This document shows, in pieces, positions 45,045 to 58,179 of a stretch of 64,000 nt of DNA. The translations under genes were made by a program, and so were the position numbers. A model generated the notes under the pieces. That model worked only from the letters and a program-made list of their open reading frames with translations, had not been told where the DNA came from and did not search any database. Origin of the DNA: Mixophyes australis (lineage: Eukaryota; Chordata; Amphibia; Anura; Limnodynastidae); NCBI GenBank assembly GCA_036250195.1, contig JAVHZZ010000003.1, forward strand, positions 333,957,875 to 334,021,874. Reading direction: 5' to 3'. Each line of letters starts with the position of its first letter. Position 1 is the first letter of the stretch.

Positions 45045-46090
45045 AACATGTCTCACCACCTTTACATCCCGCATCTGGTACATAGCTTCCATGGATTATA
45101 TAACCCGCCTACTACATGGCCGTATTGACAGCCTCCACAATGCATGGGAACCATGGTACTCCTTTCATCAGTCCACCTGGTCAGGATCCCTGTAAACTTG
45201 AATATTTTTGTTTGTTTTTCCCACTTCAAATCTGCATATGTTGATAGTACACCCCCTAACCCCATCTCCTAACCACTTTATTTAACTCCTTCCCCAGTCA
45301 GGCCATTTTAAGGATTAGATCCCCTCCTCCCTCTCTTCCCCTTTTTCTCCCCTCTCTCCTCTCACTATACCCACAAAAAATGCCACATGTAAATATAGCA
45401 TGCATACGTTTTTTTTAACATTTATTTTGATAGCTAAAAACGTATTTGCTATTAGGTTTGATTTAAATCAAACAAAACAAAAATACAGCAGCAGGTGTAA
45501 TCTTCCTTCTCATGTTGGCATGAATGTAGCAAAAAATTAATTCTAAATGCCCATAAAATCATATAATGTAGGCACGATCAATGAAGCAAACATCTATCGG
45601 CTTCAGATATGAATCCGCAATCAGCCAATCAGAAGCTGCTAGCTAGTGCTGGTGGCCAACATCCTCATCAACTTGTATGTGCACCTCCCTCAGGCACTTG
45701 CAAGTGATACTGACAGGCATATATGTGTCTCTCTGCAGGTCTGACTCTGTTCGCAATTAAGCGAATACCCTTACTGTACTTGGTCTGTGCTTGAATGCCA
45801 CTACCTTCCCCTGTTTCGCATCTTCAAGAGTAAAGAGGCGCAAGTGTCAAATCTACTTATGAATGTTGGCGTACAATTTTTTTGTGGGCATACACAGTAC
45901 AATTTACTTACAGTAAAATTACTTATTTTGCATGGGCTATAATTGTTCTATGCTACTGAACCATACCTGTCCTGTCTATTGCTAGTGCATTCGGCCTTGC
46001 TCCTATTTTTTACAGATTCTGCACCTTGTTGTGCTTTGGTATTGACCCATCCTGCCTATCCTTGATTTTGCTTGTGCATAGAGTCTAGTG
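45045..46090. other. Unannotated stretch with a pyrimidine tract
   Basis: A CT-rich tract lies at 45315-45370. No coding domain or clear repeat family was recognised. Confidence 0.4.
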
Positions 46091-46094
46091 GCTG

Positions 46095-46160
46095 ACTGAT
46101 TTCACAGGGTTACTGCGAAAGTACAGCTTCGTACATTTGCAGTAACCCTGAGAAATCAGT
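46095..46160. repeat. Near-perfect 66-nt hairpin, miRNA-precursor-like
   Basis: The 30-base arm at 46095-46124 pairs with 46131-46160 at 27 of 30 positions across a 6-base loop (AGCTTC). Arm core: CAGGGTTACTGC. Size and pairing resemble a pre-miRNA, but a short palindromic MITE remnant would look the same. Confidence 0.7.
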
Positions 46161-47334
46161 GTTACAGCATGGGCTATAATTGTTCATTTTCCCTTGCACC
46201 TCATAGATGTGTCATCGACTACAATACTCCAGAGCCTCATTAAGTTTATGGGTACTGCAGTGAAAGAGTTGAATGTCATTTGAAGGTGTGATCTTGGTAA
46301 AATCGGTGTGTAACAGAACATATCTAGGAAGTGTATGGGCAAATGTGGGCAAGATCAATGTTTGTTTACATGGAATATTATGAAACCTGGGTAAAGATGG
46401 GAATGTCCACACCTGTCTGTATTTCAGGATGACTTTATTAAACTTGGGTCACTTCTATAATGCTCAGCTAAGTTACGCTATCCGTGCCCTTATCTACCTA
46501 AAAGACAGTAGATGGCAGTCAGACACTTCCTCCTAATACACAAGATATTAACATGTAATGCATATTAATATATGATTAAAGAGCACTTTTAAATAATAAA
46601 AATAGTTTAATTATTTGTTAGCGAATAATCTTTCATTTAAATGGATTTCCACCCTGATCTATTTTTTCTTGGGCGCTTGGTCCGCTTCAATCTATATATT
46701 CCTGACTAGAAAGGAAGCTTGATGTAATGACAATGGTAGTTCAGAATACTTTTGGAAGACTGCAGAGAATAATTCTGGAACTCTCTGGCCACAGGTATAC
46801 ATGTAAGCAGATTGAAAGTGTACCTATGTGCTGTGGCAGTGCTGGATACAACTGACAGGATACACTGCTCTGACTTGCTGGATGCCAAAAGAGAGTCTAA
46901 ATTCTGTCATACAGTACAAAATCACAAACACAGCAAGAACCTTTAAACATTGTGAGAAATGGTATGAAGCCAGGAACAAGAGAGTGCAAGTAATCTGAAA
47001 TAACAGGCAGGAACTGGTACATGGGAAATCAGTAATAAGGACAGGCTGGAATCTCAGAAGTGACTCAATATTCTGGCTGCTAGGTAGTGAGTAAGTACAC
47101 CTTATAGAGGTGCATGGTCAACCTTAAGACAAGACCTTAATTCAGTGAAGTCTTCACAGGCTACAGCAGATCCCAAAATCTCAGACCTTGACAGGGAGTC
47201 TTACTTTTACTGAATTGAGGCCCCCTGAATCTAAAGTTCCCCAAATAATATTGTTTGTGGAATCTGAAAGTGAGCAGGATCAGACTCAGGAGTTACTTGT
47301 TCTTAGTTGGTCCCTAGGATACACCTATGTTGTA

Positions 47335-47850
47335 ACAATTGTCTCAGGAGGAGAGCCCTGGGTTAATGAATATATGTGTTAGCCTGGTTTAGTGCTGGCA
47401 AAAGGAGGCACAGAGTCTAACAGGTACCTCTGTCTTCACCAAGAACCACCACACTGGCGGTAGTGAGGTACAAAATCAGTATGCAGGAGGGAAGTCCAAT
47501 AACAAGCCGGGATCTGGTACTCAGGCAATAGTGCAATACAGAATAAGGATCCGAGAGAGAGAGTGGTCAAAACAAGCAAGGCCTGGTACATGAGGGGTTA
47601 ACAGGCAGAAGCACTATCCAAGAAGGAATCACAGGGGAAGCCAAGGTCAGCAGCAATACAGCATAACAGATAGTCTAGGTATGAATACTTGTTGCTCTTA
47701 CACAGCTACAGTGTCAGAGTGAGCTTTATATACTCTGCAGATTTGAATATGCCGCCTCCCAGCCATGATCATATGACCACATGAACCAGGAAGTGCTGAA
47801 CTCTACACGGAGGCAGAGGAAATCAGCAGCGCAGGAGTGTGGAGCAGGTA
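47335..47850 (-). mobile_element. LTR-like segment (gypsy type suspected)
   Basis: On the minus strand this has AGTATATAAAGCTCACTC (TATA region, near 47730), then a pyrimidine-rich stretch with CCTTGGCTTCCCCTGTGATT and CCTGTTAACCCCTC, and ends near TTGTTACAACA at about 47330. It is noncoding. Similar style to families B and C, without obvious identity. Confidence 0.5.
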
Positions 47851-48639
47851 AGTTTTGTGACTAATGCATAGTAACTTTTCATAATGGATATTTTTAAAAA
47901 TGGGGCGAGTTTGCAAATGAAAAAATAAATAAATTGTGTCTTTATGTTAGTTTTTCTTTATATACAGTTTACATGAGTTTTACATTTTCAAATAAGCAAG
48001 AGTAAATATAACTAAACTACACATCATTTTCCTAATTACTATCAAAGTGCCTAGAATTATTTTGAAGAAAACAATGTGATACTTCTGTCAGTGATTTCCA
48101 ACTCAAGTTTCACTTTCCTTCTCCACCTCACTCTCTACCACTATGACTCATTTCCATGTTTCACTTTTCATTCTACCTCCCTTTGCAAACACACTTGTTC
48201 TTCTCCTTTCGCCACATTTGCTTTCTGCTATCCACAGCAGATATTAAACTAATGATATGGGCAATTTTCTAACAGCTTGGTTTGTCTGGAAAAGTTTGGT
48301 TTTCTAATTATGGCTGCAAATGACAATGACTAAATATGGGTTCACAATTGTCAGCAAATTTCACACAAACATTTCAGTAACCAAGACAACTTAGGTTTGT
48401 AATGTTTCACACATAGTAGTATATAAGTTAAGGACACTACAAAACTCTTACTAGCAAAGGACAAGAGTGGGTAAAAACATACCCACTAGCAAGAGCAGGG
48501 TGCCAGGCATATTGAAAATAAATTTTAAGCCCGCATAACATCGCCTCTCGCCCAGAATGTATTGCATGCCATGTGCTTTGAAAATATGTATTTTAAAGGT
48601 GAGGGTTTATGTATTCTTAAATGTCCCCAGGTGGGTTCT

Positions 48640-49130
48640 TTAGATAGTGCTAAATTCTCCAATCTGTCACCTAGGATTATTAGGGCACCCAGGCACCAGG
48701 AGGCACCTGGAGAAGTTGCGCCTGCAGCAACATATGGATCTGGACACAGGAACAGAGCACAGCAATAGTTCAGTGCTGGATAACAGCAGGTGGGACCAGA
48801 CATAGCCAAAGCACGAATGGAGCACAACAGTATTTCATTAAGTATAGGCTCAATCCTAAGGTAGTACACAGAGATACAATGCCGGAAAATAAATAAATTG
48901 TAATCACACAATGTATGGTCAGTATGGCAGGCAGCTAGCATTAGTAGTCAGTACAGAGCGGGATTAGGATACACGTAACAGGATTGCTGGATGCTGGTCT
49001 TATCTGGCATCCTTGCACTGACTGGATCTTATAAGAACAGACATTCCATAGAGCACCTGCACAGCATCAATGTTCATCAAGTCATTGTCAGATTAACCCT
49101 TGCTGTGTTTCTTTAGGCCCAAACCACATG
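48640..49130 (-). mobile_element. Possible 3' LTR of the gypsy element
   Basis: This lies directly 3' (in minus orientation) of integrase sequence, the expected position of the 3' LTR. The composition is LTR-like, but no second copy is present in the window, so this rests on position. The 138-codon minus frame here has no domain. Confidence 0.35.
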
Positions 49131-49134
49131 CCAA

Positions 49135-50120
49135 TCTGGAAAAGGTCTTTGAATCATAATTCCTAACAAGTCTTTCATATTACACTTTATTTCTAACAAA
49201 TGTTACTCAAGGTCTCTGGGCTTCAGATGATATCAAGGCTGAAACAGTTCATGACACTATCCAAACAGTATTGTACCCTTTGAACAGAGGAAGATCTTTT
49301 ATAAAGTACATAGAATGATGAATCCAAGGTATGCCTGGTACGTATAGTGGAAGGAGAAGTTCAATAGACCTTTGATGAGGTACTTTGTGTTAAGTACAGG
49401 CTGAAATAAAGTCTTTGATATCTTGACAAAGCAAGGCCCACCAATAACTTTGATAAATTAACTCCAGGGTTTGCTTAACATTTACATACCTGGCAAATCA
49501 GGAGGAGTTTGCACTGTATAACAATTTGAAATGAAGATTGAGGGATATATATAGGTTTTTCCATTGAAGGGGGAGAGGGGCAGAAGGAGCAGAGGGCATG
49601 ATATTTATAATGCAATTTGGGTCCATCACTGGCTTGAGCTCAGTGAGGGGCTGAGAGTTGGAAGGATCAAAGGATCAGGATAACGCGTTGTCTTTATCAT
49701 TTTTTTGTGCCAGGTTGGTAAGTGACCAGGAAAATGATTCGCAATAAAAATCCCGTCTCTGGGATTTATGTGTTGAGCAGATTGTAAATAAAGAGGATTC
49801 TTGTGGTTGGTGTAAATAGTAATGGGGAAGAGGCACATTTAAGTAAATGTCTCCATTCCTCTAGAGTTAATTTGATTTATCTTAGCAGGTTGGAAATTGT
49901 GGGAGATGGATCCACATGGGTGAAGTATCCTTGATGGATGTTACTGAGGGAGGATAGCACCTACACCATTTGAAGAAACATCAATCTCTATGATAAAAGG
50001 GCAAGAGGTGATAAGTTAAGTTGCTTTAAGATGGGAGCAGAGGCAAATGCTTCTTTTAATTGATTGAAGGCTTGAGATGCTTCAGGCAGCCAATTTCTTT
50101 CCAGTTTTGCCTAAGTGATA
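49135..50120 (-). pseudogene. Ty3/gypsy pol remnant: RNase H and integrase
   Basis: The minus strand, in broken frames from high to low coordinate, gives AFNQLKEAFASAPIL and FIIEIDVSSNGVGAILPQ (RT-RNase H junction, with the RNase H aspartate in IDVSS), ITIYTNHKNPLYLQSAQ (TDHKNL motif, D changed to N), and NDKDNALS (KADALSR site). Then come KQTLELIYQSYWWALLCQDI and DFISACT (integrase zinc-finger region) and LYVPGIPWIHHSMYFI followed by LPLFKGYNTVWIV (integrase core). Stops, frameshifts and deletions make it inactive. Polymerase and gag are absent. Confidence 0.88.
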
Positions 50121-51039
50121 CCGAACCGAGGAAGGTACCGGGTACACCCAGTTAGCATATAAGCTGCCTCTGGCAGCTAAGCCAGGCTGAATGAGATAAT
50201 GAGTTAAACATGGATCTGCTATCTTGACATACCCTACTATACTTCCTTTCTCCCTTCTTTTGGATTTGGATCAATATATCGTATAAGAATAAAAGTTGAC
50301 ACCTTACCTTCAAATTGTGGCTATAAAGATCGGTTAGTAATAGAGTATGTGTATACTTCTGTGTATTATCTGGTTGCTATTGCTCAGTGTTTTATTTTTC
50401 TTTCAAGAATGATTTGTAAGAAAAACCCTAACTTTATTTCTTTAATCCCTTGTTAAGTATGTAACTGTGTAAATAATATATCAGCTGTATATTTGGGATT
50501 CACATTTACACTTACTCAATTTTTATAGAGAGTTAATATATTTTCTATTTACCAGCAGTGCCTGGGAGCAGCAAGTCAATATAAAAATAAACAGATAATA
50601 AAAAACTCACATCTCTATTTAACAGCATGGCTTATTCTGCCCTATAACATTATAGAAGCAGACTGTTTTTATTTTATTTTGGAGATTGATCAGTATACAG
50701 TGTTTAGTATCAAGATCTTTTAGAGTTATTTATTCACTGAGAGAAAGAGTAATGCTGTATGAGAGCACACTGTTTATAATATCTACATGATCCATCATTT
50801 TTTAGAAAAGGAGACCCTTTTGGATTCGATCCATCTGAGTGTAACTTCCTAACACCTACCCACGAAATCTGGACCTGCTCCCCTTGTGGGTTCTGTATAA
50901 GCTCGGGACTGCTTTACACCCAGCATACTAAACAGACAAAACAATCGTAATTTTTAGAGCCTCCATGACAAGTGACACTAGGGGTCTACTAAACTACATT
51001 ACCTGTCAGTGGTGAGATCATCAAATAAACATCTGATGC
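50121..51039. other. Unannotated AT-rich stretch
   Basis: No domain or repeat family was recognised. Part may be 5' flank or leader of the L1 that follows. Confidence 0.4.
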
Positions 51040-53880
51040 CTGTGGTGCCAGCCATCTTGAACTTTATCTTAACATTATAGGCTACGGCTGTCTGTCTCTC
51101 AGCACCTGCAAATTAAGAGGAATGTACAGAAACAAAGTACTCACCCTAATTAATATTTGAACTACTAAATATCTCTCTGGAGCTTGGCAGTGTATCCTTT
51201 AGCCTGGATTTTGATGCTCTCTTTACAGTAAACAACTACAGGACCTAGATTATTACAAGATTGGGCACCAACAGCGAGTAGACATATTAGGAGTTTCTGA
51301 AAATATTTTTATTCAGGAGGAACTAACGTCATTTTGAAAGCTCTGACAACATTAACAACTGGTAATCAGTGCCTTTCCCTCTGATTGATAGATATTCCTT
51401 AATAACTTTATTACTTTCTCATTCCATACCTCGGCTCTCGCCCTCCATTGCCGCTACCTAAAAAAAAAACATACCCTTTGGATCTTTCTCCAGTATTGGG
51501 CTCTGCACCATTAAGCTCATAGTGAAGGTATTGGGCGTTTGTATTGCTACCCAGTGGCCCTCTGAAATATCACACTCCTGCCAAGTTAAATCATCTCCAT
51601 AGTAAACAAACATATCAATTAGGTGACCCTGTGCACCTTTTTACGTACCTCCTGTATTCTCTCGTCTACCACATTATATTGGCAAGCCTTAAACCACCTA
51701 CTTCTTCCTGATTCACCTATTGGGATTCATTGCCTGCACAGATTGTTATTTGCACTATGATCATCATATTATAGATATGGTGACCTAGCAACTATCTGGC
51801 GGACTATTGCCTTCGGCGACTTATGAAGCATACAATACATGGTCTCTACCTTGCACGATAACTCCCTAACCACTACCCACCTGCACTGACTTGAATCACC
51901 TACGATGGTAAAAGACGGCAAAAAAACTAACAAAAGGGAATCAATGAAACCAAAGGATCACTCTCTCCAAACAGATCTATGGTCATTCCTCACGCAATCT
52001 GGCTCTCTCTGGAATTCTTCCACTCAACCTGCGACCTCTTCCTCATCACTTTCCTCATCGGAAGGCTCAGTACCTCCTGTTACCACAGACAACTCATCAT
52101 CCACCTCTATAAACAACTGAATGCGGGAAATCCTTGCCTATTTGAAAACCCTCCTGACTAAATACTACCTCAAGGATACTGTTCATCAGGACTTGGCTAC
52201 TATCAGGGAAGACATCTCACAGCTTACAAACCAAATCACTTCATTGGAAAAAGAAAAGGAGACACCGGAAGATCTCCTTTCCAATTTTAAGGAAGTTATC
52301 TTCTCCCAAGCGTCTGAATTACACTCCTTTTGAAGTATAGACTGGAAGATTTGTGGGCAGCACAGTGGCCTAGTGGTTAGCACTTCTGCCTTACAGCACT
52401 GGGGTCATGAGTTGGAGCACACACACCTTCTACTTGAAGGTTCCTCCTCATATGCTTCTAGATATCCTGAGAGAAAATACCGTAAGATAAGATACACCTT
52501 TCACGAACAGCTTGTTGATGCTTTTGAGACTCCTCCAGCCCTCTGACCGGATTACACTTTTTTTTTCCCACCCACATAATGTATACTCTAGGTTAGACTA
52601 TATTTTTATTGCTCACAGACACTTACAACTTCTGCGGGAGGCGGGGATAGGTTCAGAAACCTAGTCTGATCATGCTCCTGTCTTTGCTACTATTGGCCTA
52701 CCACACCAGGTATTCCGGCAGTGGACCTGGAGACATAATGAATGCTTGCTTCAAGATGTTTATTGTAAATCTTAATTGGAATCCTCTCTCAAAGAATATA
52801 TCACTATCAATGATACTCCTGACATCTCCAATATCCAGTATCAGAAGCCCACAAATGTGTTATACTAGGTAAATGTATTCAACTGGGGACTTTTTATGAA
52901 AAAACAAAAAGAAGCACACATTAAAACCCTCCTACAAAAAAATAAATATCATGAAACTGTCCACAAGTCTTCTTTATCTAATTAGCTATATACAGAATTG
53001 GTGAAGACGAGGACAGCATTGAATATCTTGCTAACCGATAAAATAAAATTTTCTTATCGGAAATGCTGCAACCGTTTCTTCCAATGGGGCATTAAACCAG
53101 GGAAGATGCTGGCTCAATCCCTACGAGCTCAAAGAGTTATCTCATTCATCCAATCGATTAGACAATGACTGTGGACAATCCCATTTTTAAAATGGGGACA
53201 ATAGCCGCCTCTTTCCTTTTTTACTATTCAAATTTACATAACATTGCTGGCTTCACATCGCGACCTAGGGGACAGGTTAGCCAGAGGGAGAGCGATAGCT
53301 ATTAGAATACTGTTAATTTCACACAACACTCAGCGGAGCAATGGGAAACTTTGGTTCTCGTATTTTCAAGGTAAGAGTCCTGGTCCAGATGGCTTTACCA
53401 TATCCTATTTTAAGACCTTCCAAACTCAGCTTGTTCCTTTGCTCCTCCAGGCATTTATTGCAGTTTCATCCAAGTCAAAATTCTCCAAACACTCCCTTGA
53501 AGCACATATCACAGTTCTCCCGAAAGACAGGAAGGTCTAGCTGTGTCCTAGCTACAGACCTTTTTTGCTTCTACATATAGATGTTAAGCCTCATGTAAAA
53601 ATGCTCGCCAACCATTTAAAATTCCTCCTTGCTAAGTTTTAACATGATGACCAGGTTTTGTTGCGAAGCCCGAAACAATACCACCAAGGTAATCAGTCTG
53701 ATACATATCTCTACACAACAAAACTTTCCTACCATGCTATTATCTATGGATGCCAAGAAGGCATTTGATGGAGTGGACTGAGATTTCACATCAAGCCTTC
53801 TGAGAAACATCGGTTTGGATCCCCTTCATAGAATTTTGACGCTTTATTGTTCTCCCTCAGCCAGAAATAAGGTTACATAT
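51040..53880 (+). pseudogene. L1-type LINE, degraded, with ORF1 and ORF2 parts
   Basis: After a presumed 5' UTR, frames 51905-52120 (basic, then Ser-rich) and 52121-52333 (coiled coil, ATIREDISQLTNQITSLEKE) form an ORF1-like protein. After a SINE and a large deletion come the endonuclease end (DYTFFF, SDHAPV near 52664, RQWTWRH) and the RT start: KSPGPDGFTISYFK and AHITVLPKDRK (53364-53540), SYRPFLLLHIDVK, then KMLANHLKFLL. Box A decays to TMLLSMDAKKAFDGVD near 53735-53780. It ends near 53880, so the catalytic YADD region is missing. Confidence 0.85.
52353..52425 (+). mobile_element. V-SINE/HE1-like SINE, 5' fragment in the L1
   Basis: GGGCAGCACAGTGGCCTAG, GTGGTTAGCACTTCTGCC and CACTGGGGTCATGAGTT are the tRNA-related head with A and B box positions. 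The body is missing, so the insertion is 3' truncated or deleted. Confidence 0.82.
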
Positions 53881-54231
53881 ATATAATTTACATTTATCTA
53901 ATAGTAATCATTGAGTCTGCTCATATGAATTGACTCAGTGATGGATCCATAAAGTAACACCCCAAATTATTAATACCTTAGCATTGCCTTGATCTTTCTC
54001 TTCCCTTGTGGTACTTGACAATTACTATTATTATTACTATTACTACTATAGAAAGGACATTGATTATAAATACAAAAATGTATACTTAGGGGTGATATAT
54101 ATTTACTAATTCCTAGTTTGGAGGGTTTTCCTATACTCTTCATTCCTCTTTATTCAGCAGCTATACAGATAGTATATACTGCAACACCTATTTTTGTCTT
54201 TGTTTTGTCTTTTATAGGAAGTACCTATAGG
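53881..54231. other. Short AT-rich stretch
   Basis: Nothing is recognised apart from an imperfect ATT/ACT trinucleotide run near 54021-54050. Confidence 0.5.
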
Positions 54232-54740
54232 CAGGGCCGCCATTAGGGGGGTACAGGGAGTACATTAGTATGGGGCCCAACAACAGAGTGGGGCCCCACT
54301 AGCTTTGGGCCCAAACAAATATATTAAGGGTGGAGTCCTCCGCAGTGAATAAAGGGAGATAGTGGGAGACATTTCTGCGCCTGAAATGTGAGAGACATCT
54401 GCAAGTAATTAAGGATGCGGCAGCGGGCCCTCTTGTAGGCAGCATGTCTGCCTCCACTCCCAAGATGTTGGGGCCCCAGAGCTGTTGCTATTTGCTCCAG
54501 TACCAGCCCCCCATGTGCCCAGATCCCAGACAGAAATTAATTAGTAACGTCACAGCGCTGTCAATAGAGAGGAGCCGAAAGCCGACAGCAAGAAGACGCA
54601 GAGAGTTAAGTAAACTACTGCAGGGGTTAGATGGAACCAGGGATGGGGGTGACTGTAGAGAATGGGGGGGATGCAGGGGCTAGCTGGCAGACTGTAGCCC
54701 GGGGGGCAAGCACATAGCACTGGCCCATAAGTAGCAGCCC

Positions 54741-55074
54741 ATCCTCACAGCGCTGGGGTCATGAGTTCAATTCCCGACCATGGCCTTATCTGTGTGGAGT
54801 TTGTATGTTCTCCCTGTGTTTGCGTGGGTTTCCTCCGGGTGCTCCAGTTTCCTCCCACACTCCAAAAAAATACAAGTAGGTTAATTGGCTGCTATCAAAA
54901 TTGACCTTAGTCTCTCTCTCTCTCTCTCTCTCTCCCTCTGTCTGTCTGTGTGGATGTCAGGGAATTTAGACTGTAAGCTCCAATGGGGCAGGGACTGATG
55001 TGAGTGAGTTCTCTGTACAGCGCTGCGGAATCAGTGGCGCTATATAAATAAATGGTGATCATGATGATGATGAT
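54741..55074 (+). mobile_element. V-SINE/HE1-like SINE, best copy
   Basis: This includes the B-box region CATGAGTTCAATTCCCGACC, the conserved centre GTGTTTGCGTGGGTTTCCTC and GGTTTCCTCCCACA-like sequence, GGTTAATTGGCTGC, a CT microsatellite (54911-54940), GACTGTAAGCTCCAATGGGG and the tail CAGCGCTGCGGAA, GTGGCGCTATATAAATAAAT with a GATGAT run. The A-box half of the head is missing. The tail resembles the L2 3' end at 19551. Confidence 0.9.
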
Positions 55075-55553
55075 CCTTTTTGGTACAATATATATTTATC
55101 AATATAAAAAGAGGCTATTTTAGTGTTGCTTAACCCAGCGATATCATATTACTATAAATGATAAATCTTAAATAATTAAAACAAACAAAAAAACAAACCT
55201 CTCTTTATATTGCATTTTATTTTATATGTTCTTTCTCCGTACAGCACTTTTTTTTAACATACCTGGCTGATTATAATGAAGTATAAATCATATTTTAATA
55301 ATAGATTACATATTAATGTTCAATTACAGTACTGAACACGGGCTGATTTATAAAAACACAAAAAGCCCTTTTGCTGGCAAAAACATCAGGTTTTTAAAGC
55401 AAAAGGGCTTTTTGTCTTTGCTGGCAAAAAACTATATATGGCGCTATATACTGATAGGGTTATTATTTATTTTAGGGTTAACCTGAAACAAATAATATGA
55501 AGGGTGCTACTGGGAGGAGGAGCAGAGCACTAGGTGTTAATCTGACACCCTGG

Positions 55554-55920
55554 TCCAGAGCTGGATTAAGGCTCTGGGGGTCCCAGGACACTTTAGATCG
55601 GGGGAGCCCCTATAATGTAACATTGTTATCATTTTAAACAAATACACTGGCAATACTGTGTGCACTGGCTTCACAAGCAGTACGGTGTGAAGCGGGACAT
55701 ACCTCCCAACTGTCCTTCCAGTCAGACCAATTCCTGACTAAGTGAGACACTCACCCAAAATCGGGTCTGCGCCACCAGATTCAGGACAGTTGGCAGACTG
55801 TCCTCCTCTCTCCTACCTGTTCTTGTCACTTTCACCACCTGTGGCTCCTGTTTTCTTTAGATCTGTTGCTGCTTGTCTGGATCCTGGAATGTTGGGGGCC
55901 CTATTTGGGAAAAAAAATGG
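55554..55920 (+). repeat. Nested hAT-like left end and CCAACTGTCC module
   Basis: CAGAGCTGGATTAAGGCTCT resembles the CAGGGCCGGATTAAG ends elsewhere in the window, but no matching right end or duplication was found. The following CTCCCAACTGTCC, CTCCTACCTGTTCTTGTCAC and GGATCCTGGAATG stretch is the shared module. Confidence 0.5.
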
Positions 55921-56485
55921 GTACATGATATGTAGAAAAACTCCAACCAGCCCCGACATTAAATCAATGTAGCACACACTTTTTATAATTAGGCCTCCCT
56001 CCAGCCCCAAAATTAAAATAATTGTATTCACATTTGATAAATAGATATTTTCCCTCCAACTAGCCTGATATTAAGTTAATAGCATAAACATTTAATAAAC
56101 AAACCTATTTTCCTGCCCCAGCAAAAAATTAAATAGCATTTACGTTTAATAAATATAACCATTTCCCACAACCATCCCAGGCATTAAATAATTAATATTC
56201 ACATGTAAGAAATAGACCTGATTTTCCCCAAACAGCCCCATGTTCAATTAATAGCTCCCAAACCACCCCAGCATTAGATTAAAGGTCCAATCACCCCATC
56301 TTAAATTCATAGGCCTCACTATTAAATTAAATTGCCCCACTATCACCCCACAAATAAAATAACACCCAATAATTATCCCCTAACTGCACTCCACTATTAA
56401 ATTAATAAACGACCTCCCACACTATATGAAGACCCCCTTCCCTCACACATATATTAAATATACTGGCCCCCTCACAAAGTACTGC

Positions 56486-56540
56486 CACACACACACACAC
56501 ACACACACTATACTGACACACACAGACACACATACACACA
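56486..56540. repeat. (CA)n microsatellite, interrupted
   Basis: A run of about eleven CA repeats, then a break, then CACACAGACACACATACACACA. Confidence 0.9.
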
Positions 56541-56945
56541 ATATATCTCCACCGCACTTACCTGGTTCCATCCGCGCCACGCGCTGTGTAGTCTTCACAC
56601 TTGGGTCGGCACCTGTCACATGGTGCGGGTCCCATGTGACAGCAAGAGGACCACACATAGTGGAAGGGAGGGAGGGGGGACAGACTGCGGCCATTGGGAG
56701 AAGGTGACTGGTCCCAGAGGAGGGGCCAGCCACCAATAGAGACTAGGGAGGGACCGCCCCAAAATAGTCTTTTTTGGTCCAGTCCGGGGAGCATATGCCC
56801 CCCTGCCCACCGGCCTGGGGGGAAAGCAAGTGTTGGGTAGAGAATAATTTAAAAATGAGGGTACAGTGAGAGAAGGAAAGAGGGGACCCTATATGTTACA
56901 TATCTACTGGGCCCCGCAATTTCTGTCGGCAGCCCTGTCTATAGG

Positions 56946-57900
56946 CAGCATTGAAATTCATCAGTGTAGGATAGTGTAGGACAGTGTATTCCATCAAGGA
57001 ATACATACAGCTTCTTAAATGGCTTCAGACAGCATACAATGCACATTTTGGAGGGCTATACATTGAATAAAATACCTATTCAGATTACTTCCTACTTTTG
57101 CTACTGCATACCACGTACATATATTACGCTACTTACAAGCTCACTTATGTCAAGACAGCTTTAGCTGCACACATTGTGTAATATTATTTTATTCTCTGAT
57201 TCAGATTCCTCCCATTGGAAGCTTTATTGTTAATGTGTATACATATCTGTTTAATTTTCCTATCAAAAACAATATGGAAACTTTATGTATTGTGCAGTGC
57301 ATAACTCATTAACTATTTCAAAAAAAATTTAACATAAAGTTATTTTGTTTTTTTCTTTAGTTTGTATGATCAAAAAATAAATATACACACATTATAACAG
57401 CAGCACAATGTTTTAAAGAAATAGTGAAAAAATGTCTGAAGGTTAGCAAAGCTGATCATGATTTGTGCAGTCAGAAAACACTGATTTTGTGGGATCCTGA
57501 ATTAAAAACAGCCTTCAAATCACTAATTTAGTTACATTTAAAATAGATGATCTGTCATTAGCAAATATGTTTAATCTTGTTACATCTCAAAAACTTCTTC
57601 ATATTTCTGCATTTGGCACAAATTTAGCAGCCTTAATGAGAAATATTATAAGTAATGTTTATGCTGGAAACTTATTTTGACTGCTAGCGTGAGGTGAAAA
57701 AAGGAAATGATAGACCATGCTGTGACTTGCCTCTAGAATAATCTTATTATATTTATTACTCTTGACGCATTTGCTAACAATAACACTGCAGATGTAAATG
57801 AAAAAACCCTTTAGAATCCATGCCTAGTGAAGAAATAACACCACCTAAACTTTAGCTGAGGTGAATTGCTTGTGCAAAGAAAGCCACGTCCTTTACTAGG
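56946..57900. other. Unannotated AT-rich stretch
   Basis: No coding domain or repeat family was recognised. Confidence 0.45.
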
Positions 57901-57904
57901 GAGC

Positions 57905-57985
57905 CGCAAGCAGAAATACGGGTTAAATTTATCGCATTAACGGTAATAGACTCAGGCAGTAACGCGGCCAATTGAATTCTCCCCA
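57905..57985. mobile_element. MITE right-end fragment
   Basis: GTTAAATTTATCGCATTAAC and GTAACGCGGCCAATTGAATTC-CCCC resemble the right end of the element at 62763-62977. The left end is not seen. Confidence 0.45.
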
Positions 57986-58179
57986 AAATGTATGCACAGA
58001 CCTACCAGTGTAAAAGTTGAAATTCTCAATGTGCTCAATACTCTGTGTAGCTATTATGCATAATACCACATTAACATGTAAATATTCAGAAATCAATCCA
58101 GACAATTCGGCTTGGTTTATGAACACCTCCTTCATCTGCAGCCCGCTACTCACAGGTAGCTCTACTACAGTTACATACT

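Larger units (their letters stand above)
54232..56937. mobile_element. Non-autonomous hAT, CAGGGCCGCC ends, 2.7 kb, with nested repeats
   Basis: Ends CAGGGCCGCCATTAGG and TCGGCAGCCCTG are flanked by CCTATAGG (54224-54231) and TCTATAGG (56938-56945), an 8-bp duplication with one change. Ends resemble 23685-25323. Inside are a full-bodied SINE, a second hAT-like left end near 55554 (CAGAGCTGGATTAAGG), the CCAACTGTCC module, CCCCA-rich degenerate repeats (56040-56400) and a CA microsatellite. No transposase is seen. Confidence 0.9.

Noticed and set aside
48525..48941. 138-codon minus frame as a host gene
   Set aside because: No domain; located where a gypsy 3' LTR is expected.
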